From Granulicella sibirica (lineage in GTDB: Bacteria > Acidobacteriota > Terriglobia > Terriglobales > Acidobacteriaceae), in assembly GCF_004115155.1 (NCBI RefSeq), contig NZ_RDSM01000004.1, positions 124,001 to 188,000 on the forward strand: a DNA stretch of 64,000 nucleotides, written 5' to 3'. The notes below the pieces were generated by a model. The model had not been told where the DNA came from. It made no database searches and saw nothing but the letters and a program-made list of their open reading frames with translations. Shown in pieces: positions 26,004 through 35,500 of the stretch; within the stretch, counting starts at the first letter, position 1; every line of letters begins with the position of its first letter. A program made the translations under genes and the position numbers.

Positions 26004-27128
26004 TTACGGCTTGGGGTAGCCTTGCCAGATGTATTCGAGGGCTTCGGCCAGGGTTTGCTGCTTGACGGCGCGGTCGGTGTGACCGGCGTTGCGGGCGAAG
26101 ACGAACTGGTAGTGATACCCCTTGGCGGCGAGGATCTGGGCCATCTTTTCGTTGGCTACGACCCAGTCGTGCATGTTGTCTCGCATGATGTTGGGGTTGA
26201 AGAGGTCGCGGTCGCCGACCTCCATCCAGAGGCGGATGGGTTTGTCTGGGGTGGAGGGGATGAGGTGCTCGTGGAACTCCCATGCGCCGTGAGGGGTGTC
26301 GGGGCTGGGCGGCCACTGCTGGTTGACGTAGGTGCCGGAGTAGGTGAGGACGCGGTGGTAGAGCTCGGGGTGGTACCAGGCCATGATGAGGGCGCAGGAG
26401 CCTCCGGAACTGCCTCCCATGGTGGCGCGGGCGTCGGGGTCTTTGGAGAGCTTGACGTGGTACTGGGACTCGACGAGGGGCAGGACTTCGGTTTCGACGA
26501 ACTCGGCGTAGCGGCCGGACATGGTGTCGTACTCGAGGCCGCGTTCGCTGCCCTGGGCGTCGCCGCTGCCGTTGCCGATGGATATGGCGATCATGACAGG
26601 GAGGCGGTGCTGGGCGATGAGGTTGTCGAGGGCGGTGAAGAGGAGGCGGTCAGGGCCGTCGGCTCCGATGATGAAAGGGGCTACGGTGCCGGGGACGTAC
26701 TGTTTGGGGACGTAGACGGCGACTTTGCGGGTGTAGGGGGCGGGGTGGCTGGTGGTGAGGATGAGCCTGGCGGGGTCGGATGGATCGGCGGTGCCGAAGG
26801 TGTTGGGTTCGCGGGCGATGCCGGGGTAGAGCTTGCTGTCGGTGGACTGCATGGTGAATTCGTGGACGTCGCCCTGGGGGACGGTGGGCAGGGCCGTTGT
26901 GTCGGGCGAGGGGGTATGGGTGGGGCCGAGGATGAAGTTGCCGTCGGCTTTGGCGGGGGCGTTGGTGTCGTCGGGGAGGGTGGCGGCTTTGACGTAGCCG
27001 GGGGTGCCGGGGTCGCGTGTGGGTGGGGTTGGGCGTGCAGGTGGTGCTGCGGGTGCTGGAGACTGGGCGTGCGACGTGGCGGCGAGGAGGGTGATGAGGA
27101 TTGTGAGCGTTGCGCGGCGCGGCAGCAT
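26004..27128 (-). CDS. Secreted alpha/beta-hydrolase esterase (PF00756 type)
   Basis: 374 residues from ATG 27128, with a signal peptide (RRATLTILITLLAATSHA) and a Pro-rich linker. The esterase domain has KVAVYVPKQYVPGTVAPFII, the nucleophile elbow ATMGGSSGGSCALIMAWY, the acid in WMEVGDRDLFN and the catalytic His in FARNAGHTD. This is the ferulic-acid-esterase/enterochelin-esterase-like family, so it may release feruloyl or acetyl groups from plant polysaccharides. The start has GGAG about 7 nt upstream, and that site is inside a strong hairpin (27133-27177). DUF885 lies 59 bases upstream on the same strand. Confidence 0.88.
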   Translation of the reverse strand: MLPRRATLTILITLLAATSHAQSPAPAAPPARPTPPTRDPGTPGYVKAATLPDDTNAPAKADGNFILGPTHTPSPDTTALPTVPQGDVHEFTMQSTDSKLYPGIAREPNTFGTADPSDPARLILTTSHPAPYTRKVAVYVPKQYVPGTVAPFIIGADGPDRLLFTALDNLIAQHRLPVMIAISIGNGSGDAQGSERGLEYDTMSGRYAEFVETEVLPLVESQYHVKLSKDPDARATMGGSSGGSCALIMAWYHPELYHRVLTYSGTYVNQQWPPSPDTPHGAWEFHEHLIPSTPDKPIRLWMEVGDRDLFNPNIMRDNMHDWVVANEKMAQILAAKGYHYQFVFARNAGHTDRAVKQQTLAEALEYIWQGYPKP

Positions 27129-27132
27129 TGGG

Positions 27133-27177
27133 TCTCCGTCTCGCATGGGATGGGAGAATCCCACTGCGAGACGGAGA
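27133..27177 (-). promoter_or_regulatory. Long hairpin covering the esterase ribosome-binding site
   Basis: TCTCCGTCTCGCA (27133-27145) pairs perfectly with TGCGAGACGGAGA (27165-27177). The inner TGGGAT (27146-27151) pairs with ATCCCA (27158-27163), with one bulged C at 27164 and a 6-nt loop. On the minus strand the 3' arm contains the GGAG that should serve the esterase ATG at 27128. The structure could hide the ribosome-binding site, or act as an intercistronic terminator or stabiliser between DUF885 and the esterase. Confidence 0.6.
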
Positions 27178-27187
27178 GTAGCACAGG

Positions 27188-28930
27188 TTATGGCCTGGAA
27201 GGGTCGTTGATGGGTTCGCGAGAGTCGGCGGTGATGAGTTCGGATTCGATGAGGGGAACGGGGATCATGCCTTCGTTGTTGAAGCGATCCATGAAGTCGC
27301 GGAGGACGAAGGGTTTGTTGAGGGCGTCCTGCTGGTGGCTGTACTCCATCATGAGGCGGTCGAAGAGGATCTTGCCGGTGACGTAGCTTGTGCCGTAGCC
27401 GGGCTGGCGGAGGTAGAGGAGCTGCTCGAAGGCGGTAAGGGTGTCGGCGGCACCGGCCCAATGGCGCGGGGTCCACTCTCCCTGGATGTGGCCGGCCTCG
27501 ACGAGGTTGATCATGTTGGCCTGGACGTAGAGCGAGGCGAGGCCGCGGGCGGCGCGGTTGGCGAGCATGCACCAGACGAGCTCTTTCGCGCGGGGTTCGT
27601 TGTCGTAGAGGCCGGCGTGCATGACGAGCTCTTCGAAGGCGGTGGCGAAGCCTTCGGCGCGGGTGTCCCAGATGTTCGAGAGGGGGATGGAGCGGCGGAT
27701 GGGGCTTGGGTTCGGCTCGTCGCGCATGCGGGCCAGGTCGATCCAGTGGTAGTCGTGGGAGAGGAGAAGCATGGGCTCGCGGTGAGTGACGCGGGTGAAG
27801 AAGACGCGCTTTTCTACCGGGACCGCGTTGCCTGATTGATGCTCGATCACTTCGGGGACGAAGTGGCCTAGTTCGGGTTCAAGGGCTCCGCGGATGTATG
27901 GCTTGTCGGGGATAATCTCCTGCTTGACGAGGAAGTCGATGAAGGTGTCGAGGCGGGCGTGGGTGAGCTTGTCGAAGGCGGCAGCGCCGGGGACGGGTTC
28001 GAGCGGCGGGAGATTGCGGTTGTTGTGCTCTTCGAGGCGGAGGGAGGCCTGGGCGCGTTCGAGTTCGCGGTGCAGGAGGGCCACCTCCTGCTCCCAGGTG
28101 TAGGGAAGCATGTGGACGTTCTGCTCGTACCAGGTGTAGTTCTCTTTGCCTACGCCGGAGGGGCCGGTCTTGGTAGGGGCCAGCTTGTCGAGCCAGGCTA
28201 CGAAGTCGTCGGTTGCCTTTTTGGCGTTGGCGACGGCGGTCTTCAGCTCGGGGCTCGTGCCCTCGAGGGTGGCGTGCTGGCCTCCGCCAAGGGTGGTGAC
28301 GTGGAGGGTTCCGGCTTCGAGGGAGGCGAGGGTGCGGGACTGGTTGCGGAGTTCCTGCTCGCCGTAGAACCAGATGTCGTGGGCGTTGCTGTCCTTGATG
28401 TTGTCCCTGGCCTCGGTGAGGAGGGCGGGGATGATGTTGAGCCTCGCGGCCAGCTCAGTCTGGGCAGAGGGAGAGAGCGGGAAGGTGTACTTGTAGAGCT
28501 CTATCTCGGGCTGGGAGATGGGGCCTTCGCGGCGGGGGCAGTCGCTGCGGGCGGGCCAGACGCTGACGTAGAAGGCGGGGTCGCGAGCCCAGGGACGGAG
28601 GACGCGAAGGTTGAAGTCGAGGCCGTTCATCTCGGCTTTGACCAGCTTCGCGTCATTCTGCTGCTCGATGGGCCATGCGGAGACGTCAAGGTCGGCGAGA
28701 CGCTTCTGCCAGGCGGGGAGGGCCTTGGCCTTGGCGGCCATGGCGGCGGCGCTGTAGTCCGGTGTGGTGCCTTTGAGAACGGGGGCTTCGAAGGCTCGCC
28801 ACTCGTCGAAGAGCTGCACGAGCGCGGGGTAGCCGGTGGGCGCGGGGGCTTCGGCTAACAACGTGCCGGAAGCGCCCATTCCAAGGGCCAGGGCTGCAGC
28901 TGCCAGAATGGTGCGGAGGGGTGCCTTCAT
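27188..28930 (-). CDS. Exported DUF885 family protein
   Basis: 580 residues from ATG 28930 (AAGGAGCAAGAC just upstream), with a signal peptide (APLRTILAAAALALGMGASG). The chain is mainly helical, with the DUF885-type C-terminal half: YTWYEQNVHMLPYTWEQEVALLHRELERA, EGFATAFEELVMHAGLYDN and FLRQPGYGTSYVTGKI-like LYLRQPGYGTSYVTGKI. DUF885 members are thought to be peptidases distantly related to gluzincins, but a full HExxH site is not visible here. Location between an esterase and GH127, 28 bases from the latter, fits an exported hydrolase acting on the same substrate. Confidence 0.75.
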   Translation of the reverse strand: MKAPLRTILAAAALALGMGASGTLLAEAPAPTGYPALVQLFDEWRAFEAPVLKGTTPDYSAAAMAAKAKALPAWQKRLADLDVSAWPIEQQNDAKLVKAEMNGLDFNLRVLRPWARDPAFYVSVWPARSDCPRREGPISQPEIELYKYTFPLSPSAQTELAARLNIIPALLTEARDNIKDSNAHDIWFYGEQELRNQSRTLASLEAGTLHVTTLGGGQHATLEGTSPELKTAVANAKKATDDFVAWLDKLAPTKTGPSGVGKENYTWYEQNVHMLPYTWEQEVALLHRELERAQASLRLEEHNNRNLPPLEPVPGAAAFDKLTHARLDTFIDFLVKQEIIPDKPYIRGALEPELGHFVPEVIEHQSGNAVPVEKRVFFTRVTHREPMLLLSHDYHWIDLARMRDEPNPSPIRRSIPLSNIWDTRAEGFATAFEELVMHAGLYDNEPRAKELVWCMLANRAARGLASLYVQANMINLVEAGHIQGEWTPRHWAGAADTLTAFEQLLYLRQPGYGTSYVTGKILFDRLMMEYSHQQDALNKPFVLRDFMDRFNNEGMIPVPLIESELITADSREPINDPSRP

Positions 28931-28958
28931 GTCTTGCTCCTTGGGGTGTATGTCTGGT

Positions 28959-30812
28959 TTACCAGAGTGGGTAGGGCGGGTCTTTGCGGTCGAAGTACAT
29001 CCGGTAGGGGAAGCCTTCGTTGTAGGCGTAGAAGGGGCGGAAGCGGAGGCGGACGTGCTGGCCGTCGGGGCGCTCGACGCGGTACATGCCGGGGACGGCG
29101 GGTGCGGAGAAGTGGGAGGCGAGTGGGGTGTCGTCGGCGATGAGTAGGCGGTTGAGGGATTCGTCGTCGGGCGGCAGGAGGAAGTTGGGGTCGTGGTAGT
29201 CGTCGTCGAGGGCGAGGACGACGGGGCCACGTACGACGGCGACGCGGTCGGGGTGCTGACGATCGACGGACTCGGTGCGGAGGGGCATGGGGATGTGGAG
29301 TTCGACGGTGTCGCCGGGGCTCCATTGGCGGCTGATGGTGGCCCATGTGCCGGGTTTGCAGGGGACTATCGAGGGCTTGCCGTTGACCTTGAGGGAGACG
29401 CTTTGGGACCACTGAGGAACGCGGAGGCGGAGGTCGAAGGTGGTGGGGGTGGCGGGGTCTACGTTGAGGGTGATGCTTTCGGAGAGCGGGTACGTCGTGT
29501 GCTGGGTTAGCTTAACCTGCGTACCGCTGAGGGTCCAGGTGATCTCGGAGGGGACGTAGAGGTTGACGTTGAGGCCGGTGGCGTTCTTGAAGGCGATGAG
29601 GTCGTGGTAGGCGGCGAGGTCCTGGAAGTAGGTTCCGGAGCAGCAGGTGAAGTTATCCCAGCGATCGACCTTCATGCCTCCGGCGACGCGGTAGTCGGAG
29701 TAGTAGAAGTTGCGGCCGCCCTCGGTGACGGGGAGCGAGGCCCCGATGCCGTTGTAGAAGAGCTGCTCGATCCAGTCGCCGTAGCGGGCTTCGCCGGTGA
29801 AGCGGATGAGGTGCTGGGCCATCTTGAAGGCTCCCCAGGAGCCGCAGCCGGTTTCAAAGGTGTCGGAGCGGGTGTCGAGGGAACGGCCGAGGCTTCCGTC
29901 GGGGGCCATGAAGCGCTCATTAGGGCCATAGCCTCCGGTGGCGAAGCACTGGGTGTTCTGGAGGTAGTCGAAGGCGTTGACGAGGATACGGAGGGTGACG
30001 GGGTCGCCGGTGACCTCGTAGTGCATGGCGGCGCTGGAGAAGGTGTTGACATGGGAGAAGGCGTGGACGCCGTGGGCATCGGCGGGGGATGCGGTGCCGG
30101 CGAACTTGTTCCAGTAGGTGGGGTAGAGCCAGACCTCGGCGAAGGTGCGGTAGCGTGGGTCGCCGGTGATTTGGTAGGCGCGGTAGAGGTTCTCAGAGAG
30201 CTTGTACCACTCGCCGGGGCGACCGGAGTAATAGACGTTGTCCTGCTTGATGGCGGGGAGACGCTCGCGGCTGATGTTCTTCTCGGCGTGTGCGGTGATG
30301 CGATCGAGGAGGGGCATGGCGGTGGGGTCGGCGGCGTAGAGGTGCATGTCGACGAGGCCGCAGTTCATCTTGGCGTACTCGGCTCGACCGTTGCCGTCGG
30401 GGGCTATGGTTTTGGCCCACTCGGCCAGGAGGTAGGTGGCTTTGTCGCGGTAGGCGGTGTCGCCGGTGGCGCGGTAGAGGCGCGACATGGCGCTGGTCCA
30501 GTCGCCGAGGAGGCCGTCGGTGCGTGGGTAGGCCCAGCCGCCCAGGCTCTTGCCGGGTGCGGGAAGGCCGGCGGCGGCGCGGAAGCCGTGGAGGATGTTG
30601 TCGTCGGAGAGGTTGAGGTAGAAGGCTCTTGCGCCGTCGATCTGGTCGAGCCAGCGGCTGGGTAGGAGGCAAACACCCTGGTAGTCGAAGGTCTCGAGCT
30701 TGATGTGGGATGGGGCTGAAGGTGCGGCGTGCAGCGTTGGATTGGATGCGAGTGCGGCGACGGTTGCGGCGGCGGATTTGAGGAACTGGCGGCGCGGGAT
30801 GAGATAGGTCAT
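28959..30812 (-). CDS. GH127-type beta-L-arabinofuranosidase-like enzyme (A)
   Basis: 617 residues, DUF1680/GH127 fold. A twin-arginine-type start (PRRQFLKSAAATVAALAS) suggests Tat export. Family motifs include LGGWAYPRTDGLLGDWTSAMSRLY, HVNTFSSAAMHYEVTGD, the ETGCGSWGAFKMAQH segment and the NFTCCSGTYFQD Cys pair. The family's characterised member HypBA1 uses a Zn-bound Cys nucleophile with Glu and Cys ligands; E-T-x-C and C-C here match that pattern in kind. HypBA1 removes arabinose from hydroxyproline-linked arabino-oligosaccharides, which is relevant because a hydroxyproline catabolic operon lies 7 kb away. It may be cotranscribed with DUF885. Confidence 0.9.
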   Translation of the reverse strand: MTYLIPRRQFLKSAAATVAALASNPTLHAAPSAPSHIKLETFDYQGVCLLPSRWLDQIDGARAFYLNLSDDNILHGFRAAAGLPAPGKSLGGWAYPRTDGLLGDWTSAMSRLYRATGDTAYRDKATYLLAEWAKTIAPDGNGRAEYAKMNCGLVDMHLYAADPTAMPLLDRITAHAEKNISRERLPAIKQDNVYYSGRPGEWYKLSENLYRAYQITGDPRYRTFAEVWLYPTYWNKFAGTASPADAHGVHAFSHVNTFSSAAMHYEVTGDPVTLRILVNAFDYLQNTQCFATGGYGPNERFMAPDGSLGRSLDTRSDTFETGCGSWGAFKMAQHLIRFTGEARYGDWIEQLFYNGIGASLPVTEGGRNFYYSDYRVAGGMKVDRWDNFTCCSGTYFQDLAAYHDLIAFKNATGLNVNLYVPSEITWTLSGTQVKLTQHTTYPLSESITLNVDPATPTTFDLRLRVPQWSQSVSLKVNGKPSIVPCKPGTWATISRQWSPGDTVELHIPMPLRTESVDRQHPDRVAVVRGPVVLALDDDYHDPNFLLPPDDESLNRLLIADDTPLASHFSAPAVPGMYRVERPDGQHVRLRFRPFYAYNEGFPYRMYFDRKDPPYPLW

Positions 30813-30865
30813 GAGGCTTCCGCTCCGGGTGGGCCGAGGGATTCTGTCGCTGTCAGCGTATTCTG

Positions 30866-30878
30866 TAATGTATACAAT
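30866..30878. promoter_or_regulatory. GTATAC-centred palindrome, site A (putative GntR operator)
   Basis: TAATGTATACAAT, nearly palindromic around GTATAC (30870-30875). On the minus strand it reads ATTGTATACATTA, matching 12 of 13 bases of site C (40605-40617) next to the GntR gene. It lies between the divergent GH127 (start 30812) and M20 peptidase (start 30923) genes, about 50 bases from each start. Confidence 0.5.
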
Positions 30879-30922
30879 AACTCGTCTGGCGTGAGAAGAG
30901 GATTGTCTCGAACGGAGGAACG

Positions 30923-32359
30923 ATGCGGATTCGTGGGTGGTCTGGACGGCTTGCGTTGATGGCGGTTTGCGGTTGCGGTGCGGTGACGGCGTGGGGGCAG
31001 GCTCCTCCGGCGTTGCTGCCGGAGGAGGTGAAGGTCGAGTCGCGGGGGATATTCAAGGAGCTGATTGAGATCAATACGACTAACTCGGTGGGCAATGTGA
31101 CTATGGCTGCCGAGGCGATGAAGGCGCGGTTTCTGAGAGCTGGGTTTGCCGAGGAGGATCTGCCGATCGTTGGGGCGAATCCGAAGAAGATGAACCTTGT
31201 GGTGCGGCTGCGTGGCACGGGGGCGAAGAAGCCGATTTTAGTCTTATGCCACCTGGATGTTGTCGAGGCGGAGCGGAAGGATTGGACGACCGATCCGTTT
31301 CAGTTTGTGGAGAAGGATGGCTTCTTTTACGGGCGTGGGACGCAGGATATGAAAGAGGCTGACGCGATCCTGGTGGAGACGCTGATTCGCTTCAAGCGGG
31401 AAGGGTATAAACCGGATCGAGACATCATCCTGGTGTTGACGGCGGGGGAAGAAGGCGGTGGGGATAATGGGGTGCGGTGGTTGGTGGAGAATCGCAAGGA
31501 TTTGATCGATGCGGATTTTGCACTGAATCCAGACTCGGGGCCAGTGCTGATGAAGAACGGCAAGGCTACGATCGTGACCGTTGAAGCGATTGAGAAGAGC
31601 AGCGCGAACTTTGAGGTGACGGCTACGAATCGTGGCGGGCATAGTTCGCTGCCAAGGCCGGACAATGCGATCTATGCGCTGGCGGCGGCGTTGGGGAAGG
31701 TGGAGCATGCTCCGTTTCCGGCGGAGTTGAATACCGTGACGCGGCCGTTCTTTGAGAAGGTGGCGGCGACGGAGCCCGCGGATGTTGCGGCGGATATGCG
31801 TGCCTTGTTGAGCACGCCGATGGATGCGGGAGCGGTCGAGAGGCTTTCGCGGGATCCTTTCTTCAATGCGACGCTGCATACGACATGCGTGGCTACTCGG
31901 TTGTCGGGTGGTCATGCGAATAATGCTCTGCCGCAGACGGCTACGGCTGTGGTGAACTGTCGGATTTTGCCGGGGCATAGCGCGGACGAAGTCGGGAAGG
32001 TGTTGGCGGATGCAGTTGGGGATCCGAGCGTGACGGTGAAGCAGCAGGTGTTGGCGGGAGCGGGCGTGCGGAAGCCGATGGCGGCTCCGCCGATGCGCGA
32101 GGATGTGTTTGGTCCGCTGGATAAGCTGTCGGCTCTATTCTGGCCCGAGGCCGTGGTGGTGCCGCAGATGGAGCCGGGTGGGTCGGATAGTACGGCTACG
32201 GCGGCTGCGGGGATTCCTAGCTACGGGATTTCAGGCGTTGAACTGGATGAGGATGATAACCGCATGCATGGGAAGGATGAGCGGCTTGGTGTCGAGGCTT
32301 ACTTCCATGGGGTGGCGTTTTATTACGCTTATTTGAAGGCGCTTTCGGGTGGGAGTTGA
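30923..32359 (+). CDS. Exported M20 family metallopeptidase
   Basis: 478 residues with a signal peptide (LALMAVCGCGAVTAWGQA). M20 zinc-site motifs are in order: LVLCHLDVVEA (His and Asp), GRGTQDMKEADA (bridging Asp), VLTAGEEGGGDNG (catalytic Glu-Glu) and LNPDSGPV, then the dimerisation domain with NRGGHSSLPRPDN, and a late His in NNRMHGKDER. These enzymes cut dipeptides or N-acyl and C-terminal amino acids. It is divergent from GH127 A and shares its promoter region, so a role in trimming peptides released from glycoproteins is plausible. Cytochrome-like Cys residues are absent from the mature region. Confidence 0.92.
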   Translation: MRIRGWSGRLALMAVCGCGAVTAWGQAPPALLPEEVKVESRGIFKELIEINTTNSVGNVTMAAEAMKARFLRAGFAEEDLPIVGANPKKMNLVVRLRGTGAKKPILVLCHLDVVEAERKDWTTDPFQFVEKDGFFYGRGTQDMKEADAILVETLIRFKREGYKPDRDIILVLTAGEEGGGDNGVRWLVENRKDLIDADFALNPDSGPVLMKNGKATIVTVEAIEKSSANFEVTATNRGGHSSLPRPDNAIYALAAALGKVEHAPFPAELNTVTRPFFEKVAATEPADVAADMRALLSTPMDAGAVERLSRDPFFNATLHTTCVATRLSGGHANNALPQTATAVVNCRILPGHSADEVGKVLADAVGDPSVTVKQQVLAGAGVRKPMAAPPMREDVFGPLDKLSALFWPEAVVVPQMEPGGSDSTATAAAGIPSYGISGVELDEDDNRMHGKDERLGVEAYFHGVAFYYAYLKALSGGS

Positions 32360-32390
32360 TCTGCGCTAAGGGCGCTGTTGGGCGTCTTAC

Positions 32391-32437
32391 GTTCCCACCC
32401 TAACCGACGATAAGACTGTCGGCGAGGGATGGGGCAC
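32391..32437. repeat. Dispersed hairpin repeat, family 2, copy 2
   Basis: A degenerate copy of the family. CCGAC (32404-32408) pairs with GTCGG (32418-32422) around a 9-nt loop, and outer CCCACCC-like and GGGATGGGGCACC-like arms pair imperfectly. The loop and flanks match the 43.9-kb copy closely (CCGACGAT-AGnCTGTCGGCGA and GGGGCACC). Confidence 0.55.
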
Positions 32438-32468
32438 CTGAAACTTCGGGGCGGTTGGAAAAGAAAAG

Positions 32469-32495
32469 GGCGGGAGCGATTTTGGCGCTCCCGCC
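32469..32495 (-). terminator. Rho-independent terminator of the TonB receptor gene
   Basis: GGCGGGAGCG (32469-32478) and CGCTCCCGCC (32486-32495) form a perfect 10-bp GC-rich stem with a 7-nt loop. On the minus strand the stem is followed by CTTTTCTTTTCC, a good U-rich tract. It lies 38 bases after the stop of the minus-strand TonB receptor at 32534. Confidence 0.88.
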
Positions 32496-32533
32496 TCTAT
32501 TGTTGCGTTCCGCAGACCTTCGAGCCTCTTTGT

Positions 32534-35500
32534 TTAGAAGAGAGCCTTCAGGCTGAACTGGACGTTGAAGGGTTCGCCGGGACCGATGCCGGGGGCGCCG
32601 TTGTAGTCGCCGATGGTGTCGGTGAGCTGGCCGAGGCTGCTGCCAGTGGTGGCGTGGAAGGGTGCGTAGTTGATCCGGTTGAAGAGGTTGAACATCTCGG
32701 CGCGGAACTGGAGACGAAGCTTCTCGGTGACGTTTCCGGTCTTGAAGACGGAGAAGTCGACGTCGTTATAGCCGGGACCGCGGACCTGCGTGCGGCGGGA
32801 GGTGACGAAGGTTCCCTTGGGCGAGTTGACGAAGGAGGCGGGGTTGATCCAGTAGGCTACGCCGTTGACGAGCGAGCGGCTTGCTCCGTTGTAAGGGTTG
32901 GCGAGGACCTGGGTCGCGCGCTGGGAGCCTTCTCCGGTCCCGGAGTTGTCGGCGCTGCTCTGGATGGAGACGGGCTCGCCGCCGTAGATGGAGAAGACGC
33001 TATGGAGCTCGAAGCCGCCGGTAAGCCAGTGCGGGGTTTTCGCGAGGGTGGGGATGTCGTAGTTGACGATCGCTTTGAAGTTGTTGGTGATGTCGTAGGA
33101 GCTGTTGCCGTAGTCGGCACCGATGTTGGTGGAGTCCTGCGGGAGAGCGCTGCGGTAGTTGGTTCCGTTATCGAGGTTGTGGCTCCAGGTGTAGGTGAAC
33201 ATCGAGGTGACGCCATGGAGGTTCTGGAGGCGAAGAGTGGTCTGGAGCGAGTTGTAGTTGGCGTTGCCTGCGCTGTCTAGCTCGTTGACGGCTCCGTAGG
33301 TGGGGTACTGGGCGAAGAGAGGACGGCTGCTCTGCTTGGCGTAGGCGGCGACGCTGGAACCGGCAGGGTTGAGGGCGGCCTGGTTGATGTCGCGGAGCAG
33401 GATCTGCTTGCGCGCCTGGGAGCCGACGTAGCCGATCTGCAGGACGGCGTTGGTGCCGAGCTGCTGCTGGATGTTCAGGCTGTAGTTCACCGTTGAGCCG
33501 GGGCGGAGGTTCTGGCTGACGGTGTAAACACCGCAGGGCGAGACCTTGGTGGTGGTGACGATGCAGGTGGTGGCGGGGGTGGCGGCGAGCGGAGCGAGAA
33601 GCTGTCCGTCGACGATCGTCTGGGGCTGGACGGAGAGGGTGAAGACGGGGGCGGCTCCGGCGGGATTGCCCTGGAGGCCGATGGCTCCGCCGTTCTTGAC
33701 GCTCTGCGAGAGGAAGACGTTGATGTTCGGGGTGTCGTAGTAGAGACCGGCAGCGGCGCGGATGACGAGGCCCTTGGTGAAGGAGGGCTCATAGGTGAAG
33801 CCGGCGCGCGGGCTGAAGTTCAGGCGCTTGGGCGGGAAGACGGAGCCGATGCCATCGCCCTGGAAGACGATGCCGGTGGCGGGGGTGAAGACCGAGAGAT
33901 CCTTGTTGTTGTTGTAGAGGGGGCCGGTGTAGTCGTAGCGGACGCCGTAGTTGAAGTTGAGTTGCTGGGTGGCCTTCCAGGCATCCTGGGCGAAGATGCC
34001 GAAGGAGTTGACGAAGACCTCACGGGCCTGGTTGCCGCGGGCGACGGTTCCGCTGGCGAGATAGCCTGCGAGAAAGTCGGCGAGGATGGGGATGTTCTTG
34101 TCGGCGAAGGTGTCGTTGGCCCAGGGGCCGTGGGCTCCGTCGAAGACGTACTGGCCGATGCCGTTGGAGTGGTAATTCTCTGTGACGTAGCCGCGGCGGT
34201 ACTCGCCGCCGAAGCGGATGTCATGTGCGCCGAGGGTGAGGGTGAAGGCGTCGGTAGCGTGGCCGGTGGTCCCGTTGCGGCTGAGGGGCGGCGTGGGTCC
34301 GATGGGATCGAACTGCGAGCTTGCACCGAGGAGAATGTTCGGGGCTCCGGAGATGTCGGTGACGCCGGTGTTGAAGCCGAGGGCGATGGGGTTGAAGTTG
34401 GTGTTGGCGTCTTTATAGGCCTGGAAGAAGTAGTCGGCGCCGAGGAGGACCTGGTTCGAGAAGCGGGAGGAGATCTGGTTGTTCCAGACGATGGCGTAGT
34501 TCTGGGCGCGGGTGGGGACGGTCTGGTAGTAGTCGGGAATCTGGGAGCCGGAGGGTGCGGCCTGCTGGCCTTCGCCGGAGAACCAGTGGAAGGAGACGGT
34601 GTTCTTCTCGTTGATGTTGTAGTCGAACTTCACGGAGCCGTTGTAGGTGTGGCCGCTGATGGGGACGGTGCTGGTGAAGTTTCCGGTGGTGGCGGGGCCG
34701 GTGAGGGTGTTGGCGGGCCAGAAGGTGGCAAGCATGGCCTTGGTGACGGTGTTCGGGGAGACGTTGTACTTGGCTAGCGTGGCGAGGGCGAGGGTCTGGT
34801 AGGCCACCGAGGGCTCGGTGCCTAGGCCGGAGGTGCCAAGCTCGAAGCGCTGGGTTTCAAAGGAGCCGAAGAAGAAGAGCTTGTTGTGAATGACCGGTGC
34901 GCCGAGGGAGACGCCCCAGTTGTAGTTGCGGACCTTCTGCTTGGTCGTGGTGAAGGGGGATTTGGCTCCGAAGAGTTCGTTGCGGTTGTAGTAGTAGGCG
35001 GTGCCGTGAATGTGATTCGTGCCGGAGCGGAGGGTGAGGTTGACGGTTCCGGCGGGGTTGCGGCCTGCTTCGGGAAGGGAGAGCGTCTGGACCGAGAAAG
35101 ACTCGACCGTATCGAGCGGGAGAGTGGTTCCGGGAAGGCCGCTGACTCCGCCTTCGTTGGCGGCAGGCTCGTTGTGCCAGAAATCGTTGTTGTCGACACC
35201 GTCGATCTGCCAGTTGATCTGGTTGCGGCGGGCTCCGTTGAGCGAGCCGTTGAAGCCCTGGCCACCGGCGTAGCCTGCGTATCCGGGTGTGAGGGCGACC
35301 ATCTGGGTATAGCCGCGGCCATTGAGGGGGAGATCGGAGACGGTCTGGGCGGATAGGGTGGCGGTGTTGGCGATGGTCGCGGTGTCGAGGCTGAGTGCGT
35401 CGGCTGAGACGACGACCTCGGTGCTCTGGGTGGCGACACCTACCTTGATGTTGAGATCGACGACCTGGCCCGCGCTCACGGCCACTTTCTCGACGCGCAC

